64,000 nt of DNA from Latrodectus hesperus (lineage: Eukaryota; Arthropoda; Arachnida; Araneae; Theridiidae), in assembly GCA_037975125.1 (NCBI GenBank), contig CM075857.1, forward strand, positions 39,518,436 to 39,582,435, read 5' to 3'. Positions 1 through 31,085 of the stretch are shown one piece after another (within the stretch, counting starts at the first letter, position 1; each line of letters begins with the position of its first letter). The notes beneath the pieces were generated by a model. That model saw only the letters and a program-made list of their open reading frames with translations. It did no database searches and had not been told where the DNA came from. Both the position numbers and the translations under genes were made by a program.

Positions 1-21006
<21,006 letters not shown>

Positions 21007-21012
21007 GGTTTC

Positions 21013-24000
21013 CTAAAAAATAAAATAAATGTTTTGGTTTGTTTTTCTTAATTTCAAATATATACTATTCTAATCTACAAGATAAGAATTTCAATATATC
21101 AAATAGAAGATCAACAATTAAAAATTAAACCCAGCTTCTTTTGTGCTAAATGATAAGTTAGTAAATTTATACACATTAAGATATATTTCATTGTAAATAC
21201 AGCTATCAACTTTCCAATCAAAATTATGTAATATCAAAATATATGTAATAACATACAGATATAAAATTTTAAAAAATCCGTGTTAAAAACATATTTAAAA
21301 AATATATAATTACATCAGAACCCAGAATTTAAAGTATGAATTCTCACTACAAATAATCAAGTCTGAGGTGAGAATCCAACCTACAAATTGTAGAATGAAA
21401 ACCAGAGTTATCTCCCAGTCAGAATCTCAAATATCACATGACTTTTAATGCACTAATGAAAAAATACTGAATCATGTAAAAAAACTAATACTAGATGGAT
21501 GAAGGCAACCAAAAGTGCTTTCCCTTTTGTTTTCTATTTTTTTAACTGTATAAATTTTTTCAATTTTAATATTATAAAAAAATTCAAAAATTATCAACTT
21601 ATTGAAGAGTAAGGACAAATCTGTTCAAATTTTCCAAGAAAAAGATTATTGTCATGCAATCAATTATGTATAAATTAACAAGCGACAAAACTATATGCAT
21701 ATGCAAAAGTATAGTTGCTAAATGAAAAAGTAATTAGAAAGAGCATTTTAAATACAATTCATAATTCACATTATATTTTAAAGAATATATGTGACAAATA
21801 TTTCTATAGAAACGATGTGTTTTTAATGCTATATTAAAAATAGTTGAAAAGAGAAATAAGGTTTACAAACTATGTGTAAGTAATTTTGGGTGGCCTATAC
21901 TTTACAATGGCAAGCAGTTTCTCACCATTTTGCACCATATTGTTAGTTATGTTGATTTATTTCTGGTTGGTCTATCATTTTTCAGTGGTATTTTGTTCTT
22001 TCAAACATGCACAAAAACAAGCTTGACAAAAAAAATCCACAATTTTAACCAAGGGGCCCTATAGTATATTTTTCTCGTAATTTTAACTTAACGATAATTT
22101 TGAAATAATTTTAATATCTAGTGCTATGTAAATTAAGTATATCTAATCTTATAAATTCCTAATAATATTTATATTGAACATATTGGGGTTGCATTCAGGC
22201 TTAGTCCTACTATACATAATAAGATGGATTTGGCAACATTAGCGATGTTTGCTGACATTAGCAAGGGCAATAAATTTTGCAATATGTAGTTGTTGATTTG
22301 GCAAGATTCAGTAGATATGTTTATGTATTGCCATTTCAAAACTCCTAATTTTTTGTTTTTGCTTATGCCAAATTTTGGAAATCAAGTAGAAGTACTGATA
22401 TCAAACTCTATCAGGACTTAAAAATATCATGCAACTTACATTATAATTTCACTCATTAAGTTTGCAGTAAAAATTTTAGCATGCTCATAAAAACCAGAAG
22501 TTTCTGTTACTCCCTCACCCATGCTGATTTATTTAATCTTTATGAAAATAAAATTAACTGAAATTTCATCTTTGAAAAAATTAAATTTTAAAATGGAATA
22601 AGTAACTGTCACATAGTGTTATTTTTCAGTTGAGCTTGAAATTTGAACTTTCAGGAGTTTAAAGATGTCTGAATATTTAAATATGAAGTTATTTTGGATT
22701 TTGTAACTGAAGAAAAGTTTACAGTATAAATCAAAGCATAACTTACTGCCATCTTGGCACCGATACCAATAAATTGAGGGACCAATAGAAAGCCTAATGT
22801 ATGGAATGAAAGGCACTAAAAAATAAAATGTTTGACTCATATTTGACCAAATGCATATGGTGACAAATTCACAATGGCAATACATCATTGAAGAAGGCAA
22901 AAACTTTTATTGCCATGATAAAATTTGTTTGTCTCAGTGTAGTAGCCAGCAAAAGGGTGTAGAATTTTGAAATTTCATTTTCTTTTATAAATTTAATTTT
23001 CAGAATAATGATTTGTAAAATTTTACAATAATTGCAATTTATAAATACTTGCTTTTAATGTTATGTTGATTCATTCATAAATCAACATAACATTAAAAGC
23101 AAGTATTTATAAATTGCATGGTACATTAAATTGCATAACATTAAAAGCAAGTATTTATAAATTGCACGGAATTCAAGTTTTTCATGGTACATTTACATAT
23201 TTGCCATTTTTATTTTACTGTTTTCCTTGCTTTTTAATGTCAAGTCTAGGTAACAATTGTAAAAACTTTATTTGGTCATTGGCAACACTCTTCAATGTCT
23301 CACTAAACCATTAGTACCATTTTTCAAAATTACGCCAAACCTGTTATGTATACTATGATTTTACACTGATTTCATTCTAACTAAATATCATGAAAATTTC
23401 ACAGTACATAGATAAATATCAAAGATTAGTGCCTTTTCATGCTGTTAGTGAGATAAAGCAAAACTTTAAATTATTAAATCTACTTAGTACAAAATAGACA
23501 TCAGAAGCTACAAACAAGTTTATTAAGATTTACAATAAATTACAACTACTTTGTTAACATTCAGTTACTAAAAAAGATTAAGATATATAAAGAAAAGGCA
23601 TGAAATTTGTAGAGTTTGTCACTAAAAAACAGAATGCACCTAAAAATTTAGATAGAAAATAATATATTCATCAAACTAATATCTACATTTGTACAAAAGC
23701 ATATACGATTTAAAATTCAAAAAAAAAAGCAATATTTATTTTGCACGAAATTTAACATTTATGAAATCAAAATGAAGTTACATTAGTAAATATAATTTGT
23801 CCAATTTTTTAAGTATACCAATAATAAATTATTAAAAATAGGTAAATCAGATAAGCATCAAAAATTTTAAATGCTTATATGTAATTTTTTATCAATTAGC
23901 TTATTAAAAAGAAAATATCTGTTGGCTCTAAATATGAACAGTTGGGAGATACTTCCACAAGCAGAACTGCTCCGATTTTACACCAAATTCCTTGCCAAAT

Positions 24001-24192
24001 ATACCAAGAGGGTGATAGCAATCTTGCTATGGTGCTACTGAACTATATATTTTGCATATTTCAACATACACCTTGATTATTGCATATAATGAAGATTTCA
24101 ATAAAATAATGCAAAATTAAGGATATATTTTTTTAAGTAATTTATTGTAGGATTTTTGTACTTACTTTTCAATTAAATAAGTTATATTTCTC
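21013..24192. other. Upstream of NKAP coding exon 1; probable 5' UTR intron and flanking DNA
   Basis: AT-rich. Because an acceptor site precedes the NKAP ATG, at least the part next to 21013 is intronic. I could not place the 5' UTR exon or promoter. The hairpin at 23033-23118 is the only clear structure. An open frame on the minus strand at 22619-22900 has no recognisable domain and is probably chance. Confidence 0.45.
23033..23118. repeat. Perfect 39-bp inverted repeat (hairpin)
   Basis: 23033-23071 and 23080-23118 are exact reverse complements separated by 8 bases. The outer 33 bases of the right arm recur again in direct orientation at 23134-23166, so the same word is present three times within 135 bp. 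Confidence 0.93.
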
Positions 24193-25482
24193 GGCGCAGA
24201 TGCCGTATAATCCAGTATTCCAAATTCTGGATTTTTTTAGCGATGAAGAAATGTTACCAAGATGACGTATTGAGAGATTTTCTAATGTATCTGGAAACTT
24301 CGTTTTTATTACATCATATATACATGGAGTCCTATAAGAATTATGCAGAAAATTCGGCTCAGTTTTACTGTACGGTCACCCTTGGCGCGTTTTTTTTTTG
24401 AAGCCAAATTTGGCGAACAGAACATTATATTTTGTTAGATGCGATTCTCGCGAGATGCTCGTCATACAGATGAAGACCAATAAGAATTAAGGTGAAAATT
24501 CGATTTTATTACGTCATCGCGATGAAATTTAAAAAATTTTGTTCCATTTCAGCATTTTACTAGAAATATTTGCGAATTAACTACGTAAGATTTTTTATTG
24601 TGTTTTAGAATTTACTTGACAGTTTGGATAATTAATATCCAGGTTGTATTGCTCTTTTTCATTACTTTAAAATTTTAAATTAAAGTTACTGTTTAAAATT
24701 GTATCGATGCATTATTTCTTTAGTTTATGTATGATATTCTTATAATTTATATAATTACTAAAATAATACATAATTTGTATATACATTTTTAAAATTATTG
24801 TTTCTGTATTTAATTTCTTAAAGATATTCTATTTAACAGTTTAATTTGTACTTAAGAATTTATATTTATTCTTTTCCGAATATTGCTTTATTTTTCATTG
24901 TTATTCGTCTTCGGATTCTTCTAGAATTTTTGTTAGAATTCGTATTCTGATTTTCTTAGAACTGATATTCTTTTCTTAGAACTAATTCGCGTTCGTTTCC
25001 GAAGTAATTTATTTTTTTCAGCTCCCTCTTTCTTTTCGAAATATTTTTGTGATGGCTGGCGCATGGGGTATGTCAATATCGAAATATTTTGTTTTATTTT
25101 AATAAAAAATTTTATGGATAATTTAACATATCAACTGTATTATTTTACCATTAATGTTTGAAATCTATAAATTTGTGTTTTTTGTTAATTTTGTAAAATT
25201 ACTTGAGTATATTGATAGATACCAATAATGTATGAAATATTTGTCACTATTTCAGCCATTATTCCTCCCGCCGTTTTTCCCGAAATTTCGCCAGCAGTAT
25301 GACGTCATACGGCCTTGGCGACTTTTTCAAAATTTCGCCAAGGGTGACCGTACAGTAAAATTTAACCGAAAATTCTATTTTAGTAACGCTAGTACTTACG
25401 TCACGATACGCCATCTTGGCAACATTTCTTCATCGCCAAAAAATTCAGATTTTGGAATCATGGATTATACGGCACCTGTGCC
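24193..25482. mobile_element. MITE-like element with long diverged TIRs, copy 1
   Basis: The left end (GGCGCAGATGCCGTATAATCC) and right end (GGATTATACGGCACCTGTGCC) are inverted copies. Similarity continues inward for about 200 bp, including the AGCGATGAAGAAATGTTACC word and a TACTGTACGGTCACCCTTGG block on each side. No transposase frame is seen. A relative lies at 55478-56168. TIRs contain AAGATGGCG/AAGATGACG and TGACGTCA-like words. No target duplication is obvious. Confidence 0.75.
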
Positions 25483-25864
25483 TTTAATTTTCATCAGATT
25501 AATTAAAATTTTGTTTATTGTTTCTAGAAAAGTTTTTTCTTCTTATTCAATTTCAATATTTGAGAGAATTATCTTCCTTAATTTGTGCATTTGATTCATA
25601 ATTTAATGTATCCTAATCTTACCACATTAATAAAAAATCAATCAATAATTTAAAAAACCGTAGCTTCTTACAGAATTCAAATGATAAAATTAAGTCAAAT
25701 CACAATTTTTGAGATATTATAATATAAAATATATTTACTATTTATTCAATATTTTTAATAATACATGTGATTACCTTCTTTTAATGTCTTTAAACTTTAC
25801 ACATTTCCCAACATTTTATTGATGATTTAAAAATACTAGATAAACAATTCAAAAGAGTTAATAC
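25483..25864. other. Intergenic DNA, nothing recognised
   Basis: AT-rich sequence between the MITE and the 114-bp repeat. Confidence 0.5.
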
Positions 25865-25978
25865 CACAGACTAATATGAATAAGACGTACATCTTGCCAA
25901 AAATAACGGCACGCCAAAATTTTAATTGCCGCTAGGCGGCGTGACCGATGCGAGATACCACTATCGAGTGGGAAATGC
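25865..25978 (+). repeat. 114-bp repeat, identical inverted copy at 49654-49767
   Basis: Every base from CACAGACTAATATG to GAGTGGGAAATGC matches the reverse complement of 49654-49767. It is GC-richer than its surroundings, with GCCGCTAGGCGGC as an internal palindrome. GC-rich sequence continues to about 26130 but is not shared with the other copy. Confidence 0.9.
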
Positions 25979-28514
25979 GGGGATATACGGGTACTCGTGT
26001 TGCCTCCGCCGAGTGACACATTTCATCGCCTTCTTCGCCAAATCTAAGCGATTACAGTCACAGCATGGTAACCCAGCTACGATGAGCTGTAGGCGGAGCT
26101 ATCGTTGCCCGGGGAAAATGTGATTGGGTGAAATATAAGGTGGAGAAATAAACATCATTATGACATGTGAGTGAACGTAGTATATTTAGCAGCGTTTTTA
26201 TTGTTCTAAGGTATTTCGTTCATAATTATATTAGGATTTTTCTGATAATTTTATAAAGCGATTGTCTTATTATATAATGGAAAATGATTCAAAAAATAAT
26301 TCTTTGCAATTTTGCACTTCAAATATTAAAAGTATTTCATCGGCATTAATAGACGTTCCTTTACAAATATAAAAATCAAAAACATTTATTGTTAGTAAAA
26401 ATAACTAAAAATAAAAGAGTTTTTGATTTTTATATTTGTAAATAACATAACACAATAAGTAACTATAAATATGATACAACAAAAACATAGACAACAATCT
26501 ATCATATTTTACATCCAAGCGTACATGATGTAAAGAACTTAAATAAATACTTTTCTTGTTGGTGTAACTCATGTTTTTGAAACAATGATTTTATTAATGC
26601 GTTTGGTACCAGTGATTATGACATTTCAATATTAGTACTTGGGCCTTTAAATGAAAAAGTTAAATGTAACATAACCAATAGTATTACTTATCTTCTATAA
26701 ATAAAATTATTCCATCAAAACTCATCCTGTGCTTTTAAAAGCAATGAAAAGAGAAATTAGATAATTTAAATTGAAGCTTGCATGGTAGTTTAAGTACTTA
26801 TTGATGATTTTCCCTATTTTTTCAGAAATTAAATTTAAAATTGTTTTTGCCATATTATATCTGATAATCATAAATTACATGAATAAAAATTAGCATATTT
26901 ATACTTTATATCTTTTATCTGAAAGTATATAACATATTACATAAGTATCATTAAATACTATAATTTACATATGTATTCTCCTACTTACCAAAATTAAATA
27001 TGTGTAATAAAGGAATAAATGTTTTTGAATTAAACCTGTGAATTAAATATATTTATTGTGTATATTTGTATGTTGAAGTTACTAATCACTAATTTTTTGC
27101 AATAGCATATTCAGCATTTCTCATTATTCAAACTCCAAATCATTCAAATATAAGATATTAACTCTTGTTAATGCAATAAAACCACTTATTTTGTAACATT
27201 TGCTGAGCTTATAATTTAATCTCCAAGTTTTTTGTCCAGATCACCTAAATCTCGACACATAAGTATATATTTATTTAACTGATTTTTAATTATTTCATTT
27301 ATACAGTTTGTTTTGTAAGTTCATAAGATTATATAAGTAGTTACAAATATGCAAAAGAAACTAAAGGGTTGTAACAACTAAAAATCAATTAATAAAACCT
27401 ATTATCAATAATTATGGATATTTGTCTTCAACTCTTATTACTAACATCCGTGCAATTTGTAGGTTTATTCTTGTGCATAAAGAATTTTGGCAAGAGATTT
27501 TCCCACGCTTTCTTGAGAAATTTTGATCTGAAAACTCAGCAAACTGAGTCAGAATTAAGGCATTATCACTCTTTCTTGCAAATCTCATTAAATTAATTCA
27601 CATTCATTACTACTTGCATCTAAATGTATGTGCAGAGTTGTACTGACCATTACTGTAAATATTGTTAAAAATGTGTGTATAAGTATTTATATTACTAATC
27701 TAATCTAGAAAATGTGGGAACAAGTGTATGGAAAAAAAAGAAATTTTTACTTATATCAATTTATGAAATAATATTTACTGTTTGTGTATACTTTATAATT
27801 AAAATAATCTAGAAATATTTTCGGCAAATAAACTCTACTAAATGTATGGATTATTCAAGAATATGCATGCAAGATATCTGACCTAGTAAATAGTCCCTAT
27901 TTATTTTTATTTATAAAGAATATGAATGAGTGTGATGTCACGCGGCTTGGCCATACCAGATGAAAATACATGGCTCGACGATTAACCAAATGATAGGTAA
28001 ATGGAAATAATTGTTATATCCTCATTAAAATCTTTCCCTGTGACTAATAATTACTCCCCATTGGCAGTCAAAGCTAATAAATTGGTGGTGAGCGCCTGGA
28101 GCACTGGAACTCGGTCATCCAAAGTGGCAAGAAGTGGATCTAGTGTTTGTTAGGTTCCTAGCCTAAATGGCCATGTACCTTCTGTTCCTAAGAAATTTTT
28201 CTACACCTAACTTTAGTTGAGATTAACATAATGATTTCAAAACATAAGGTTATTTAAACACAAAAGATTAAGAAAATATTTTGCTTAGGTTAAAGTGCTC
28301 CCAACGAGAGTTCTTTGCATGATATTGAATAAACATAAAAAAGAAAAAATGGCAACCAAAGTGGCAACCAGCCTCCCTTGAGAAATTTTGAGTACAAATA
28401 CCACAGGAAGTTAAACTGCTTTTCACACATCTGGTAATAATTTAAAATCGATCAACAAACTAGGGGAGATAACACTTTTCCATGAACCAGAATATCTCCT
28501 GTCAATAAAGTAAG
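25979..28514. other. Intergenic DNA with one hairpin
   Basis: The first 150 bases are GC-rich and probably repeat-derived. After that it is AT-rich with no supported gene. An open frame at 27414-27596 has no recognisable domain. Confidence 0.45.
26360..26442. repeat. 24-bp perfect inverted repeat with 35-bp loop
   Basis: 26360-26383 and 26419-26442 are exact reverse complements (TTTACAAATATAAAAATC... and mirror). No gene is adjacent. Confidence 0.9.
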
Positions 28515-28820
28515 CAATTATAAAATGATCTATCGAGACACAGATGCTGTCTGCGTTTTACCCAGTTCATGGGAATTTGAAGGATATCTATTTTGGTGCT
28601 CTCCCACAATAAATAGTAATATAATATAAACTCATAAAGATATTATAATGCAAGGATGGATATTATAATGAAAGGCTGGATTCCAATTATAAAATGATCT
28701 ATCGAGACACAGATGCTGTTTGCGTTTTACCCAGTTCATGGGAATTTGAAGGATATCTATTTTGGTGCTCTCCCACAATAAATAGTAATATAATATAAAC
28801 TCATAAAGATATTATAATGC
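28515..28820 (+). repeat. Direct tandem duplication, period 169 bp
   Basis: The block starting CAATTATAAAATGATC at 28515 recurs at 28684 with very few changes over about 135 bp (GCTGTCTGCG versus GCTGTTTGCG), separated by a short diverged linker. It is a young duplication of non-coding sequence. Confidence 0.9.
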
Positions 28821-29155
28821 AAATAATAAAAGCACTTTCTTTAAAATAATTCAAGTTGTAAATAGTTCTGAAGATTTAGGTTATGCTTTTTAATTTGAAA
28901 CAACAAAAATCGAATAAAAATAATCAGAACTCGAGAATTGGATTCAGAAATGTAACAAGAAAATAACAAGACTTGCTATAATTTATAAATAATTTAAAAT
29001 AATTATTAATTTTACATATTAATATAATTATTTTCAAAAATGTATATTTTACAGCAGTGAATGATGTTAATATATAATATATGTAGATTAAATGTATTTA
29101 TAAATAACAGTGAGTTAGGATAAATTAATTAGTTATGCAAACATTTCATTTGCCA

Positions 29156-29420
29156 TTAATGATGAATTTGATTATTTACTTCATCAGTGTTGATCACTTC
29201 AAGTTTTTCAAATTCACTGCTTAAAAATGCTAAGTCACTCCAATTATTTTGTCCCATGGTTGATCGTATATGTCAGAATTAATTTTAATTTACTGAACGA
29301 ACGTTCACAGCTAACAATTGACGTTGAAATAGTAAAAATTGTCTGTACTCTCATAATTTTAATAACATCTTCACCATACTAGATTATGCAAGTTAAAAGC
29401 TTCAATGGAGTTTAAGATTT
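29156..29420 (-). pseudogene. C-terminal remnant of a hAT-type (ZMYM1-like) transposase
   Basis: On the minus strand the end of a hAT transposase dimerisation domain is legible: TSIVSCERSFSKLKLI, then, after a one-base frame change, NNWSDLAFLSSEFEKLEV and a stop at 29158-29156. This pattern (CERSFSKLK.I...L..L..LS.E) is typical of the C-terminus of hAT/ZMYM1-type proteins. The rest of the transposase is not seen. The Polinton-like element starts about 330 bp to the right. Confidence 0.65.
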
Positions 29421-29739
29421 AATTTCTTTGGAGCATTGAATTATATACTTATATATTTTTTATAATAAAATCATAAATATTCTCAGCCAAAACATGTAAA
29501 TTTGTAATATTTTTTATTTTTCAAAAACTGATACACTCAGTATTTAAGTTTTCTATTGAATAAAATTCTTATTGGGAATTAGACTTTTAATTGTTGTTCC
29601 CGATCTAATTAGACCTCGTGTAAAAAAGATCGTTTAAGGACAAACAAATCAATACAGGTATTCATACTAGACAAGAATTTTAACATTCTTATCTCATGAT
29701 TATGCGAAATTTTCTCAGTCGTTTACTTTACCAATGATG

Positions 29740-29745
29740 CATGTC
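29740..29745 (+). repeat. 6-bp target-site duplication, left copy
   Basis: CATGTC, identical to 43447-43452. Six bases is the duplication size known for Polintons/Mavericks. Confidence 0.9.
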
Positions 29746-29811
29746 AGTAGTGAGAAAAGGAGAGTTCACCGACACGCGCAGCACGCAGCAGCCTCTTATC
29801 AGCAGTAGCGG

Positions 29812-30040
29812 TGACGTCATAAGTTTGTAGTCTTATACGAGGGTTTAGAGTGACGTCATATGTTTGTGATCTTACACGAGGGTCTTATCACTAAGCAGAG
29901 TATGTGACGTCATTGAATAGTGCTGCCATCTATGGAGAAATTTTGAAACTTTTTATATTAATGCTAAGAGTGATGTCATTGAATTGTGGTGCCATCTATG
30001 GAGGAATTTTCAAACTTTTTATACTAATGCTGCCCTCTAT
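29812..30040 (+). repeat. Subterminal block with repeated TGACGTCAT words, left arm
   Basis: TGACGTCAT occurs at 29812, 29851 and 29905, with a one-base variant at 29971. Tandem half-repeats (TGCCATCTATGGAG...TTTTGAAACTTTTTATA) follow. TGACGTCA is the CRE/ATF consensus. Whether host factors or element proteins use it is unknown. Confidence 0.75.
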
Positions 30041-30090
30041 GGGATTAATTTTGAACTGTATATTTTTATTTTTAAAAATGAACATTTCCA

Positions 30091-30159
30091 GCCGTGGGGA
30101 CAGAACCTCAAACCTCAGCCGTGGTAGTCCGTTATCTTAACCACTGAGCTACTCGGACT
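30091..30159 (-). ncRNA. tRNA-like segment in left arm
   Basis: On the minus strand, GTCCGAGTAGCTCAGTGGTTAAG resembles an acceptor/D-arm with a pol III A box, and GAGGTTCTGTCCC sits at the B-box distance. The T-stem and acceptor stem do not pair well, so it is not a working tRNA. It could be an internal promoter or a captured tRNA fragment. Confidence 0.4.
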
Positions 30160-30852
30160 TCGAAAAGGGAATGGTTTTTATGGTTTATTATCATAGTGGA
30201 TTATTTGGACTTAGAATTTTTTGTAGTGATTTTAAATAGAATTTTTATGTTTAAGGATTATAATGTATTTTAAAGTGTATAATATTAGGAATTTATTTTT
30301 TTTACGATATGAATTTTTTTTCAATTTAAAAGGAAATGAATCCTGAACTTAATTACAATGTAGAGAATTTTAGAATATTAATTACAATGTTGAGAATTTT
30401 AGAATATCAATTAAATTTTATTGGAAAAGAGATAGAATTTATTTTTACGATAAAAAGACTAATTATTTTTCGAATACTACTGACAGAATTTATTATTTAA
30501 AAATATTAATGAAATTTAAAACAAATGTTAATTGTTTTGAAGTTGATCATTATTTTAAAATAAAATTCTAGACATTTTGTAAATGATTTGAACTTAGAAT
30601 AAATGACTGAATTCTATTTACTTACCTTTATGGTCACATCTGTAAAGTTTTTATATTAGTTAAAATAATGCTGATTTCCACACCACGCAAGGCGTACAGC
30701 ATATTTGGCGCGTTATCTCCTTTTATTTTATGCTTGGCGAGATTCCCCAGTAGGCCTATTTTCCAAGCTTTTTTAAATGAATATGTACAACTAATGATTT
30801 ATGAATATATACAAGGAATTATGGTATTGGATTCGGCATCATCTTCAAGGAA

Positions 30853-31085
30853 TTATGGAATGTTGTTTGGGATCTTATGATGACCATAAGAGTAAGAGGA
30901 TATACCGTCGTCTAAGAGATACCTTTTATCATCAAAAGGAGAGAGGGAGATTTTGTTGATAGATGTTGTGTAAAGTTGATGGTTTGTGCTTTGTATTCGT
31001 TTTTGTTCCATTCTTTTTATTTCTCTTTGAAATAGACATCGTTTGTAATTATGATGTTTGAGTTGTTTTCTAACAACATTTCTGT
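30853..31085 (-). pseudogene. Out-of-frame C-terminal end of left polB
   Basis: Directly downstream of the polB stop, in a different reading frame, lies sequence typical of the Polinton polymerase C-terminus: NVVRKQLKHHNYKRCLF and FDDKRYLLDDG...YGHHKI. A single-base difference near CTAAGGGAGTGA separates it from the main frame. The right arm has the same arrangement. It may be a frameshift mutation fixed before the arms duplicated, or, less likely, a programmed frameshift. Confidence 0.75.

Noticed and set aside
22619..22900. 93-residue open frame on the minus strand with hydrophobic stretches
   Set aside because: No splice context, no recognisable motif, and AT-rich composition typical of chance frames here.
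25232..25594. 120-residue open frame on the plus strand
   Set aside because: It runs through the right TIR of the MITE at 24193-25482 and shows no domain; it is a by-product of the repeat.
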